Assembly: GCF_049532985.1 (NCBI RefSeq)
Contig: NZ_CP186693.1
Span: 3,162,001 to 3,226,000, forward strand
Source of the DNA: Promicromonospora sp049532985
Lineage (GTDB): Bacteria; Actinomycetota; Actinomycetes; Actinomycetales; Cellulomonadaceae
Direction of reading: 5' to 3'
Length of the DNA stretch: 64,000 nt
Part shown: positions 1 to 9,500 of the stretch, one piece after another
How positions within the stretch are numbered: the stretch's first letter is position 1
Layout: the number at the start of each line of letters is the position of its first letter
Translations under genes and position numbers: made by a program
Notes under the pieces: generated by a model
The model's database searches: none
What the model was told of the DNA's origin: nothing
The model's input: the letters and a program-made list of their open reading frames with translations, nothing else

Positions 1-69
1 GCCTCCTCATGCAAACCCCCATGCGCACGGTCTCCCTGACATCTATTCGACAGGACTTCAGCCACTGGA

Positions 70-1629
70 CTAACCGGTCGCCGAAGCGGCGTTGCCACTT
101 ACCACCCGCAAGATCGCCGTAGCGGACAACACGCCTTCGCGGAAGAACTCGTTCCAGTCGTCACCTACGGGCGCTCTAAAACTCACAACCGAAAGAGCCA
201 GATGAGTTGCTTCGGGGCGCTCAAAGAAAGCCAAGAAGTCGTCCCGCGTCATCTCTATAGCACATTGGGTACCGTGGGTCGCCGAGCCCCACTTCGCCGT
301 TGCCGAACTGCCACGGGCATGCATCCGGAAACTTCCACGCGACGTCTCCCAAGCCGAATAGATCGACCCCGAAGGAAACCGAAGGATCACTTCCTCAAGG
401 AATGGGCCGGGGCCCATGAGAGATTCAACTATTATGCTGACGAGATCGTCCCCGGCCTCAATCTTGAACCGAAACCCGTAATCTGAGGCAGCCCCACCCG
501 AGAACAGTACGTGTTCCAGTTGCCTTCCTGGAAGCCCGTCATGGGTCGTCATCCACGGTCCTGGGCTGGTCAGCTGAATTGGATCGGCACCGAGTCGGTT
601 ACTCATTTCTTTGACACCGTCCCATACACCGACGGCGTCGGCGAGCGTAGTCTCTGCCCGCCAAAGTGTCCCCCAAGCTACTTGCTGCACTGCCGTCACA
701 CCGACAAATGCATCAACGTCGTACCCGTCTCGCCCGTATAGTTGAGATAGCAATTGACGAACCGATTCCCAAGCCTCCCCGGCGTCGGCCCCGGCGATCA
801 GGCTCGCAAGGACCTCCGCATCGAAACCCTCAGCGGAAAGCATGTCATTAAGTTCAGCCAGCTCCGCGAGTCGTACGCGCGGGCGCTGTACGTTCGGGAA
901 TAGCTCAATTGCATCGTGATAGATATGTAGGGCAAGTATCAAAGCGCAGGCCTCACTCGAGGCCAACAGGATGTTGCCGCCGGGGGCAAGTGGATGGACC
1001 TTGGCATGCGCTCGGACGGCCGAGTAGGTCAGACGCGACGATCGAACCCATTCCGTGGCCCTATGTGGTCCACTGAGACGAGAGCCGGGCACATCGGAAG
1101 GGGCATGCCATACCGGGAAGTAAGCGTGCAGGTCCACATGGCTTCCATTGTCAGTTACAAGGGGCGGAAGCTCGTGGGGCATATGATCCACTAGTTCCTC
1201 GAAGCCATGCATACGCAATCGACTCGACTCCGCTCCCGCAGTAGCCACGAGTAGATCCGTGTCACCAGTAGGACGCAGTAGTTCCGGACGCTCCAGGTTG
1301 TATGCAACGGAATTTCCCTTGACGACGACCGGCGGCTGGCCTTCGTACCCCGCGAACACCCGATCCACGAGGTTCAGCCTTGCCCTCTCCCTCGCAATCG
1401 AATCATCCGACTGCGCAAGGTGTCTCCGGACATCGGCCTGCAAGACCTCCGAAACTAACGTTCCGGTCGTTGCAACCCTCTCCGCGAAACGCCCTGTAAC
1501 GCGATGAGATTGCATCCACTCAGCGAATCGAGCCCCGTCGGGCGGCTCGACAAACCCATTGTCGGGCCCAATGCCTGCCGCCCACAGCAGAGCCCTTACG
1601 AAACTCTGTCTCGTGTCTTGATCGCTCAA
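70..1629 (-). CDS. Nucleotidyltransferase family protein (NTP_transf_5-like)
   Basis: The protein of about 519 residues carries a KGN motif near residue 108 followed by RPTGDTDLLV (residues 123-132). This is the glycine-rich and DxD metal-binding signature of the uncharacterised nucleotidyltransferase family NTP_transf_5. Members are often found beside ABC exporters and RiPP maturation genes, where they are presumed to modify a peptide or small molecule; the substrate here is unknown. It is the last complete gene of a leftward operon, about 40 bp after the NDK-like gene. A GGGAGG ribosome site sits just before a TTG at 1629, so I prefer that start to the TTG at 1641. The operon continues left beyond the window. 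The family call is firm; the role is not. Confidence 0.75.
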   Translation of the reverse strand: MSDQDTRQSFVRALLWAAGIGPDNGFVEPPDGARFAEWMQSHRVTGRFAERVATTGTLVSEVLQADVRRHLAQSDDSIARERARLNLVDRVFAGYEGQPPVVVKGNSVAYNLERPELLRPTGDTDLLVATAGAESSRLRMHGFEELVDHMPHELPPLVTDNGSHVDLHAYFPVWHAPSDVPGSRLSGPHRATEWVRSSRLTYSAVRAHAKVHPLAPGGNILLASSEACALILALHIYHDAIELFPNVQRPRVRLAELAELNDMLSAEGFDAEVLASLIAGADAGEAWESVRQLLSQLYGRDGYDVDAFVGVTAVQQVAWGTLWRAETTLADAVGVWDGVKEMSNRLGADPIQLTSPGPWMTTHDGLPGRQLEHVLFSGGAASDYGFRFKIEAGDDLVSIIVESLMGPGPFLEEVILRFPSGSIYSAWETSRGSFRMHARGSSATAKWGSATHGTQCAIEMTRDDFLAFFERPEATHLALSVVSFRAPVGDDWNEFFREGVLSATAILRVVSGNAASATG

Positions 1630-1671
1630 CTGTCCTCCCAAGGGATTCCGGAATGTTCACCTACACGTCGT

Positions 1672-2661
1672 CTAGCTCATCGACCGCAGAGCTGAGGAGT
1701 CATCACCATGCGCATCAGCCTCCCACATTGCAGCGGTCGTTTTTCCAAGCACCTTCTCCGCACCCTCCTCGTTAAACCGAACGTAAGAACTGCCAGTTAT
1801 TGCGAGATCCCATGTATCAATTCCGATCGGGAGCCCCGAAATCAACCTGACGAACTCGCGCCAAGGTAGGTAAATTCCGTCACGAGCGGCCTGGATGTAC
1901 CGCAAGGCAGCACTGGCTGCTGCCTTGTATTGCGGGTCGGACAGGCACGACTCGATTATGCGGATCACTCGTTCGACTGAACGATCAAGAGCTACGTCTA
2001 CACCCACACTGTGGTCTCGCTCAACACGGTCGAGCGCAGCTTCTATGCCAATGGCGGGCTTCCCTCGGGCCAGCGTATTCCACAAACGATGGCGCCCCGT
2101 TGGTGGAACCAATATCGCGAGCTCACGAATCAAATCTGCGGGCTCGTCTGACGTGTGCAGCATGCTGAACAGAGGGTTGGGACGGTCAAGGAGGCTACGC
2201 AGCGTCGCTTGCCCAGTTGCCTCGACCGTCGCTGCCCCCTTGAGCTCGCTAACATGTACAGAAGCTGGCACCACGGGCCGCTCGGCTCTCGCCAATAACA
2301 GGAAGCTGTGACCGGAGCGGAGCACCAACTCTTCGACAGCTAGACGATCGGGGGTAGCGAGGGTGTGCTGGTATCGCCATAATTCGCGGTGAATGTGACG
2401 ATTGAACTTAAGGCGTTCCAGATCCAGGATCTGGACACCACGGGAGGTGAAGTACTCGCGAATAATGCCGAATTTTCCGGCAGCGACCCCGTCAGGCTTG
2501 ACAAGAATCAATGCCGAGCTGAAGAGTATCTCCCGCCACTGATCGCCGAATATGGAACGCGTCTCACTTAGACCTTCTCGAAAATGGGTGTCCATTGCAT
2601 AGAAGTACCGCTTCGCGTCATCGCGAGTGAGCGCGGACCAATCGATTGATCGAAGGTTCAT
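1672..2661 (-). CDS. Nucleoside diphosphate kinase-like domain protein
   Basis: This 329-residue protein contains a divergent nucleoside diphosphate kinase fold at about residues 48-187. KPDGV (55-59) matches the NDK nucleotide-site strand. MLHTSDEPADLIRELAIL (168-185) matches the NDK segment HGSDS..A.REI, and His169 aligns with the catalytic phospho-histidine. True NDKs are about 140 residues; this one has some 45 extra N-terminal and 140 extra C-terminal residues of unknown function (helical, with a conserved-looking WREF segment near the end). Its place between ABC exporter genes and a nucleotidyltransferase suggests tailoring or self-immunity, not housekeeping NTP synthesis. It starts with ATG at 2661, whose first bases overlap the stop codon of a short upstream reading frame. 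GC is lower than in the chromosomal part of the window. Confidence 0.65.
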   Translation of the reverse strand: MNLRSIDWSALTRDDAKRYFYAMDTHFREGLSETRSIFGDQWREILFSSALILVKPDGVAAGKFGIIREYFTSRGVQILDLERLKFNRHIHRELWRYQHTLATPDRLAVEELVLRSGHSFLLLARAERPVVPASVHVSELKGAATVEATGQATLRSLLDRPNPLFSMLHTSDEPADLIRELAILVPPTGRHRLWNTLARGKPAIGIEAALDRVERDHSVGVDVALDRSVERVIRIIESCLSDPQYKAAASAALRYIQAARDGIYLPWREFVRLISGLPIGIDTWDLAITGSSYVRFNEEGAEKVLGKTTAAMWEADAHGDDSSALRSMS

Positions 2662-2771
2662 GGCGCAATCCTCAGTCCCTTGGTTGATTCACCTGAATCA
2701 TATTTCAAGCCGGCACCATCCGTCCAGTTCCTGACCAATCCCAACACGTCTCCCATTGTTTGGTGGAGCAT
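2658..2771 (-). CDS. Possible 37-residue peptide coupled to the NDK-like gene
   Basis: A short frame beginning at ATG 2771 (or GTG 2777) ends in a TGA that overlaps the ATG of the NDK-like gene as ATGA, the usual arrangement for translational coupling. The peptide contains NWTDGAGLKYDSGES. A Thr two residues before a Gly resembles the leader-core junction of lasso precursors, with Asp or Glu residues downstream, but the leader is short and lacks other lasso hallmarks. It sits in the 245 bp space between the ABC gene ending at 2907 and the NDK-like gene. It may instead be a chance frame or the remnant of a deleted gene. I cannot assign a function. Confidence 0.25.
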   Translation of the reverse strand: MLHQTMGDVLGLVRNWTDGAGLKYDSGESTKGLRIAP

Positions 2772-2906
2772 CTTCACGCAACCTGCGCAGCTTGCTAGCG
2801 TCGGCTATCGCCCACGGACGTTGCTGATCCGAGCAACATGTCGCCTGTTCATCCCCTAGTCGACCGCACTTGCGCACTTGGTCATGACACGCTCAATCGC
2901 CCGAAT

Positions 2907-4628
2907 TCATGAGGACAGGTCGTGTATCTGATCTGCCAGTGCTATGACTGTCGGCCGGTTGCTAACAACAATCAGGACGCTCTCTCGAGCCGCGCAGCGC
3001 AGGTTCCGGAGCAGGCGATGCTCCGTGTGCACGTCTAGTGACGCCGATAGATCGTCGATTATCAGGACATCTGCCGGATGGGCTAACATCCGGGCTGCGG
3101 CTAGCCTGTGGAGTTGGCCGCCAGAGAGGCGGTGCCCCCGCGGTCCAATCTCGACGTCCGCGCCACCTGGCATACGAGCAACGTCCAGATCTAGAGTGCT
3201 CACCACCAATGCATGTCCCAAATCTGAGCTCGGTCGCCCGAGTAGCACATTTGCTGCAAGCGAATCACTAAACACATGAGGCGTTTGAGGTGTCAGCGAC
3301 ATGAATGGCGGCGCCATGGCCACGCCGGCCGGCAGGGTTTGACCACGTACGCTGACACTCCCGCTCGAACGCGGCAGGGTGCCTTGAATTGCCCGGAGCA
3401 GAGTCGTCTTACCCGCGCCGGCGCGTCCGGTAATCACCACAAGTTCGCCAGCACGCGCTGTGAGATTGAAGTCCTGAACCACGGGCATGCCGTTCGGGTG
3501 GCGATAGCACAGATCTCGAACCTCGAGCACGGCCTTCTCCGTCCCGGGGCCAACTCCCTGTGAACCAATGGCCAGCATCTCCGTAGTCGGCGCCGGCGCG
3601 ATCGGTTTCGGTGTCTGCTCGACTAGATCGCGCAACATTTTGCTGGGCAGTATCTCCCTTAGGCGCTCTCCGGTAACGCTGAATCGTTGATATTTGCTGA
3701 CAAACTGGCCGATCGCGTTCACGAGTGTGCCGAAAGAGCCTAGCGCGTATACAAAATATGCAAAGTCCCCGACATAAAATGCCCCTCGGTCGATTTCATC
3801 TGCGGAGATCCACATCACCAAGGCGGTCCCGATAAGAACGACAACTGCCTGGCTGGACGTGAGCACGCCGGAGAAGAAGCCGTTGAGAACCGCGGCTTGG
3901 CGCCGGCGGTCGTTGATCGCCCGCACACGCTCGACAAAATGGTGACTGGAACCGTTTACCTTGACAGTCTCAATCCCGTCGAATGCGTCACGCAAGAAGG
4001 CCGACACATCACCGGCTGTCTGTCGCGTGCGATGCTGCAACTCCTTGATCCGCCGACTGACGCCGAAAGCCAGGACTGCGATACCTAGTGTCGGCAGCAC
4101 GGCCAAGACCGTAATGTGCAAGCTTATCGAGAACAGGAACGCAAGGGTGACGGTGCTGGTGACAACCGAGGAGGTGACCAACTGTAACCCTCGTTTGCCC
4201 AGAACTTCGGCTACCTCCACTGTATCCTCCCTGTACCTAGAAAGGATGTCGCCCGTCGCGACCGGCGGTGGTAGAGCTCCAGGACGACGTAACAGCCGCT
4301 CCGTGAGTCGGATGCGAACGTCGTTGTAGATCCGGAAGCGAAACACCGTGTCAACGGCCATCCAGCTGGCCGCGCCGACCGCCTCTGCCGCCTTGAATCC
4401 AAGGTAGGCCAGCAGCGGAGCCAGCGGTATTACCCAGCCAGTTGTCTGATCCGGCAGCTCGTTGAGAAATTCACGCAGAGCGAGGCCGGGTATGACCGCA
4501 CACAGGAAGAAGACGATTCCGACACTCATGTCAGCGATAAAGAGCGGTAGGTGCGGCGCCGTCAATCCACGCAAGAGACCGAGCCGGCCAATTTCTTTCA
4601 CCCTGCGTTCCTTACGAAACTGCTTCAC
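2907..4628 (-). CDS. ABC exporter half-transporter with degenerate ATPase site
   Basis: This 573-residue protein has an N-terminal membrane domain (about six segments, residues 25-310) and a C-terminal nucleotide-binding domain with Walker A GRAGAGKTT and an intact LSGGQ signature. Walker B reads LIIDD, so the catalytic Glu is replaced by Asp. The switch region reads SNRPT where AHRLS is usual, so the switch His is also missing. These changes are typical of the degenerate partner in heterodimeric exporters. The chain stops soon after the switch, lacking about 30 residues present in most relatives. It starts at GTG 4628 and overlaps the previous ABC gene by 17 bp, so the two products probably pair. 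The cargo is unknown; a peptide or natural product is likely. Confidence 0.85.
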   Translation of the reverse strand: MKQFRKERRVKEIGRLGLLRGLTAPHLPLFIADMSVGIVFFLCAVIPGLALREFLNELPDQTTGWVIPLAPLLAYLGFKAAEAVGAASWMAVDTVFRFRIYNDVRIRLTERLLRRPGALPPPVATGDILSRYREDTVEVAEVLGKRGLQLVTSSVVTSTVTLAFLFSISLHITVLAVLPTLGIAVLAFGVSRRIKELQHRTRQTAGDVSAFLRDAFDGIETVKVNGSSHHFVERVRAINDRRRQAAVLNGFFSGVLTSSQAVVVLIGTALVMWISADEIDRGAFYVGDFAYFVYALGSFGTLVNAIGQFVSKYQRFSVTGERLREILPSKMLRDLVEQTPKPIAPAPTTEMLAIGSQGVGPGTEKAVLEVRDLCYRHPNGMPVVQDFNLTARAGELVVITGRAGAGKTTLLRAIQGTLPRSSGSVSVRGQTLPAGVAMAPPFMSLTPQTPHVFSDSLAANVLLGRPSSDLGHALVVSTLDLDVARMPGGADVEIGPRGHRLSGGQLHRLAAARMLAHPADVLIIDDLSASLDVHTEHRLLRNLRCAARESVLIVVSNRPTVIALADQIHDLSS

Positions 4629-6393
4629 CGCTCACCCCCTGCTGGAGCATGGCCGCAAACCTAGACCTCTGATCGGCAAGAAGTTTTTTGCGCGGACCAA
4701 ATTCGACCAGCCTGCCTTCGTCGATTACCGCGATCAAGTCCATCCGGTCCAAGGTCGATAGACGATGTGCGATGACCATCGCGGTGCGGCCTTGGAGCAC
4801 AGGACGCAGCGCGGCATCAAGTCGGCGCTCGGTCTGAGGGTCCAGTCGAGCTGACGCCTCGTCCAACACGACCACCGAAGGGTCTCGGATCAGCACGCGT
4901 GTCAGGGCAAGAAGTTGCGCTTGCCCGGCCGACATTGTGTGTTCGTCAACCCGAGTGTCCACACCATTCGGCAGCCGCCGAACCCAGTCAGCTAGACCGA
5001 GAGCGGCGAGGGCACGATCCACCTGTTCGTCGGTGACGGATGGATCCATAAGCGTGACGTTGTCGCGCACGGTTCCGTCCAGCACAAACACGTCCTGGGT
5101 GACCAGAGCCACCTCCGCTCGCAGGGGATCGACACCCACTGTCGAGATGTCCACATCGCCCATGCGGATCGTCCCTGAATCGGGCTGGACCAGTCCGGTT
5201 ATTAGTTTGGCAACCGTCGACTTCCCAGCGCCAGTGCGTCCCACAATGCCGAGAGTTTGACCAGGTGAGAGCGTAAGGCTGAGGTTTGAGATTACCGGCC
5301 GTCCGGCTACGTAGCCGAACGTAACATTCTCAAATGATACTTTTCGCAGGTCTGTGCTGTGGTCGACCGCAAAAGATCCGGATCCGACCTGCAATTCAGT
5401 CGGACTTTCGAGAATTTCCCGAGTGCGGCTCAGACCCGCTAGCGCACGCTGGTAGTCCTGTAACTGATTTGATAGACGTATAAGCGGCTCTTGGAGCTGC
5501 TGAGTAAAAGAGAATACCAAGTAGACAGTGCCAATCGTCATCGCACCTTCCCCGAACCGGAGTCCCGCAACGGCCATGGCCAACGTCGTGACCATTGCCG
5601 TGAACAGCGAAGCTGATCCCCAGACGAGGCTGCTACCGACAAGCGCGGAGTGCAGGTCGGTTTTCAGAACTCGCCGGTGCCGTTCCTTTAGACCGTTCAT
5701 TGTATGAGCGACCACTCCAAGCGCCTGCTGATCCTCAGCGCTTCGGATCTGCTCTTCCGCATACCCCATGAAACGTGCGACTGCGTCTCTGCTTGCCCGG
5801 TGCGCGCCGCGCCCCCAGCCGGCAATCCTTCTAACTCCGATAATCCCGATCGAAAAGCAAGTCAGAAAGAGTACGCCAATTCGCCAATCAACGACGAAGA
5901 GTGCTGAGACGATTCCAACGACTACCAACAATTCGCCAAAGATTGTGATCACGAACCTGGAGAACAGGTTGCTTAGCAAGCCGATATCGCCATCTACCCG
6001 TTCCACCCACTCCCCCGGTGGTGCGGATTGGTGTGCCTGCAACGGGAGTTTGAGCGCATGCCCCAGCACGTCTTCCCGCAGCCGATTGGTTGAACGCCAA
6101 GCCACCGACTCAGCGATGCCTTCCTCCGCTGCCGACAAGACGTATCGCGCGACTCCAAGCGCGCTGAACACCAACACCAGACGGATCGACGCTCCCCCGT
6201 CAAGAGCCCCATTTACTATTCCGTCGATGAATTCCCGAACCACAAATGGGCTTGCAAGTGCCGCTGCCGCTGAACCCAGCAGCACGACGGCAAGAACGGT
6301 CAACCGTCTCCACTCGCGCCTGAAGTACGGCCACAGAAACAGCCAATCGCCACGATTCACCGAGCCGCCGTGTCGGTCCTCTGCGCTGAGCAC
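4612..6393 (-). CDS. ABC exporter half-transporter (catalytically complete)
   Basis: This 593-residue protein has an ABC-type membrane domain over about residues 28-310, Walker A GRTGAGKST (385-393), signature SAGQAQ, Walker B VVVLDEASARLD with the catalytic Glu, and AHRLST with the switch His. It therefore supplies the intact ATPase chemistry, while its overlapping downstream partner is degenerate. It is the first recognisable gene of the leftward operon. GTG at 6393 gives the longest product; GTG at 6360 is also possible, and neither has a strong ribosome site. It begins 157 bp beyond the 3' end of the relaxase gene on the same strand, so the operon may have its own promoter in that gap. 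Confidence 0.87.
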   Translation of the reverse strand: MLSAEDRHGGSVNRGDWLFLWPYFRREWRRLTVLAVVLLGSAAAALASPFVVREFIDGIVNGALDGGASIRLVLVFSALGVARYVLSAAEEGIAESVAWRSTNRLREDVLGHALKLPLQAHQSAPPGEWVERVDGDIGLLSNLFSRFVITIFGELLVVVGIVSALFVVDWRIGVLFLTCFSIGIIGVRRIAGWGRGAHRASRDAVARFMGYAEEQIRSAEDQQALGVVAHTMNGLKERHRRVLKTDLHSALVGSSLVWGSASLFTAMVTTLAMAVAGLRFGEGAMTIGTVYLVFSFTQQLQEPLIRLSNQLQDYQRALAGLSRTREILESPTELQVGSGSFAVDHSTDLRKVSFENVTFGYVAGRPVISNLSLTLSPGQTLGIVGRTGAGKSTVAKLITGLVQPDSGTIRMGDVDISTVGVDPLRAEVALVTQDVFVLDGTVRDNVTLMDPSVTDEQVDRALAALGLADWVRRLPNGVDTRVDEHTMSAGQAQLLALTRVLIRDPSVVVLDEASARLDPQTERRLDAALRPVLQGRTAMVIAHRLSTLDRMDLIAVIDEGRLVEFGPRKKLLADQRSRFAAMLQQGVSGEAVS

Positions 6394-6550
6394 CTGTCGA
6401 GGCTATCGGAGGCAGCGCCCCTGGTACAACGTGGATTCTGAACCGGATGGGAGCAGCCCGTCGCACTTGCGGGAGCCGTCCGAGGTCGCCTGGGTTGTTG
6501 TTCGTGGCACCCCCGGAACGGCCACCGTCCCATCGTTATTGAGCGCACCT

Positions 6551-9500
6551 CTACTGCCAGTCACGACTGGTCGCGTGCTCGCGTTCTCGCTCCGCGCGGT
6601 CGCGTCGGACCCGTTCATCGGCCTCGCGCCGCATCCGGCCGGCAAGTGCCCGAGTCTCGGGCAGGAGCACCGGGACGCATTCCATCGGCCGCCGCCCAGA
6701 CCGGGATACTGCCCGCCCGCCGGGGGAGCCGGTGGTGGTGATGGATTCCAGGGCTCTGGTTGCGATAGCGCGCGCTTCACCTCGCTCGCCCTGCCCGACG
6801 TTCGGCCCCAGTGGGTAAACGGGGTCGGTGATCTCGTAGCGGTCGCGGTAGGCCAGCACCTGTCGCATCGCCACTCTCCACGCGTCACGTGCGGGGCCTG
6901 GCGGGGGTGGTGGTGTGATGACCTCCATCCACAGCTTCGGGTCGGTCAGGGTGTCCTGGACGAGGGTGTCCAGGCGTGTGGCGATCAGGTCGGCGTGCCG
7001 CCCCAGCCAGGACTGCACCAGCAGGTCGGTTGCCATCGGTTCCCGCCCGGCCGTGTTCGCGTTGCGGGCTTGACCGACACGGCGGGCGGCGTCCCCCGTG
7101 TCGGTGCCGATGCCGGGTCCGGTGATCTGGTTGGCGATGTGGTCGAGCATGACCTGCCGCGCCGAGGTTTCGTCAAGCTGGGTATGCGTCGCGGCGCCCG
7201 GAGGGTTACCAACGGTGCGGGCGACGTGGTCGACCAGGTCCCACCATTGGGTCAGTTCGACCTTGTCGTAGAGGTGGTCGACCAGGGTGCGCAGGAGCAC
7301 GGTCTGCCGGTCGGGGTGGTCGATGGACCGGATGTGCTGGAGGTTGGGTACCATCGCGAACCGCACCAACGGCACTGGCCTGCCCAGCGCGGCGGCGAGG
7401 GCGTCAGGGTTCTCGTGGGCGGCCTGGGCGGGGTCGGCGGGCAGCTCCAGGGCTTGGGCGTGAGCGGCCTCCTTGGGAGTGAGGGCTTCCCAGACGCGGG
7501 CGGCGGCTGTGCGCCCGGCGGTGTCGGGGTCCAGGGCGACGATCAGGTCGCTCAGGTCCCGTCCCGATGCCTCGCGTAGGGCTTGCAGGTGCTGCTGCGT
7601 GACACCAGTCCCCCCGGCCGCGACCGCCACGATCTCTACGCCGGTCTCCTCGGCGAGGCGGGCGGCGGCCAGATGCAGGGCCGCGTGGTCGGTGGGTCCT
7701 TCCACCAGGATCGGGCGTGCCCCGGCCGCTAGGCGTGCGGCTGCGTCGGGGTCGAGCCCGTACAGGAGCTCGCTCTTGCGGTAGGCGGGTGTCTCGGGGG
7801 TGTTGAGGTACTTCGGTGCCCGCCCCTCCCCCGCGGTGTTGGCGGGGCTGATGCGACCGGTGACGCCGACGACGGTCCCGGTCTGGTCGCGGTAGGGGAA
7901 GACGATCCGGTTGCGGAACTTGTCGATCACCCGTCCGTTGCGGGTCCGTGTCGCGATACCGGCGGTGATGAGCTGGTCGGGGGTGTAGCCGAGGGTGAGC
8001 AGGTGGTCGGTCAGCCCGGTCCACGACGATGGCGCGACACCCCACTCCGCACCGCCCAGGCCGCGGCTGGCCATGTACCGGGTGGCCCACTGCTGGGTGG
8101 CGTTCTGGTTCGTCCACCAGGCCCAGGCGTGCGCGGTGATCTCCACCACCAGCGCCCGCTCCCCCACGTCGACCGGCGCCCGCAGCTCGGTGCGCTCGGA
8201 GGCGCCGGTGCGCACGACCGCGGCGTCCCGGGTCAGCGACGTGGGCGCTTCCTGGCGCCCTCCTGCCTGCTGGGTCGGTGCCGTGCCGGTGGCCTGGTTC
8301 CAGAGGAGGTTCTGGGTGGTGTCGGGGGCGGTGGTGATCCAGACTGGCAGATCCCGCCCGTCCCTGTCCGCTGTGTGGGGTCGGGGTAGGCCGATGCGGT
8401 GGTGCAGGACCTTCGCGATCGACTTCGCGCCCGCGAAGCCCTCCTGGGTTGCGCGCCGGAGGACGGTCTCGGGGTCGGTGCCGGTGGCGTCGTGCATCGA
8501 CAGGCGCTTGGCCAGCGCGGGCCAGGCCTCGTCCGCCAGCACCACGTTCGCGACACGTTCGGGCAGCACGGTGCGGACAGCGTGGGCGAGGCGGGCGGTG
8601 CGGTCGGGCTCGAGGAAGGCGAGGTAGGCGTCTTCGTACTCGGGGACCAGGCGGGCCAGGGAGTGCGCGTAGTCCCAGTCGTCCTCGATGACCCGGTGGG
8701 CGGACTTCTCCTCGCCGTCACGGTCCAGGACGCCCTTGAGCGCGTTCAGCACCGCCCGCTCCAGGCTGGGTTGCCGGTGCGAGTCCAGATCCAGGACGTC
8801 CTCGACCTCGACGTAGACCCGGTTCGAGTCCGCACCCCTCGTGATGGCGGTGTACAGCTCGTTGCGGGTCATCCCCACGCCGACCATGGCGTGGGAGGTG
8901 TCGACGGTCATGCCCTGCACCCGGTGGATCGTGGCCGCATACCCCAGCTCGACATGCGCGGCGACGTAGTCCGCAGGCAGGACCACGGTGGCGCCGGTGT
9001 CCAGGTGCCGCGCCTGCAGAGCACCATCGCGGCCGCGTGCTTCGACGCGCCACAGGTCGCCGTTGCGGACCCAGCCCTGCCCCCGGTCGGTGTGCCCGTC
9101 GTCGTCCTGGGCGTGCAGGTGGCGGTTGTTCAGGCGGGTCACGATGACGTCCCCGACCCCGGCGCGGGTGTCGTCGTGCAGGGTGACGCCTTCGTCCTCG
9201 ACCTCACCCCGGGCGACCCGGTGCAGGCGGGCGCGGGCGGCCAGATTGGTGACCAGGTCGTTGGTCGCTGCGATCATGATCGTCTTGCGCCCTGCGTCGG
9301 AGTCGGTCTGCCAGTTGGCGAACATCTCCTCGGCCATCTGCGCGGCGGACCCGCCCTGGGTGCGACGCTCGGTGATGTAGAAGTCCAGGCCCCGGTGGTC
9401 GCCCTCGCGGATCTGGAGGGATGCGTCGGCCTCATCAGGTGTCCGGAACCGATGTATCTTCGTGAGCTCGACCGCACCAGCCTGCTCGGAGATCAGGCGC

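Noticed and set aside
2907..6393. Assigning the ABC pair to lasso export
   Set aside because: The pair is on the opposite strand, over 11 kb away and beyond the relaxase and att site, so a link to the lasso cluster is not supported.
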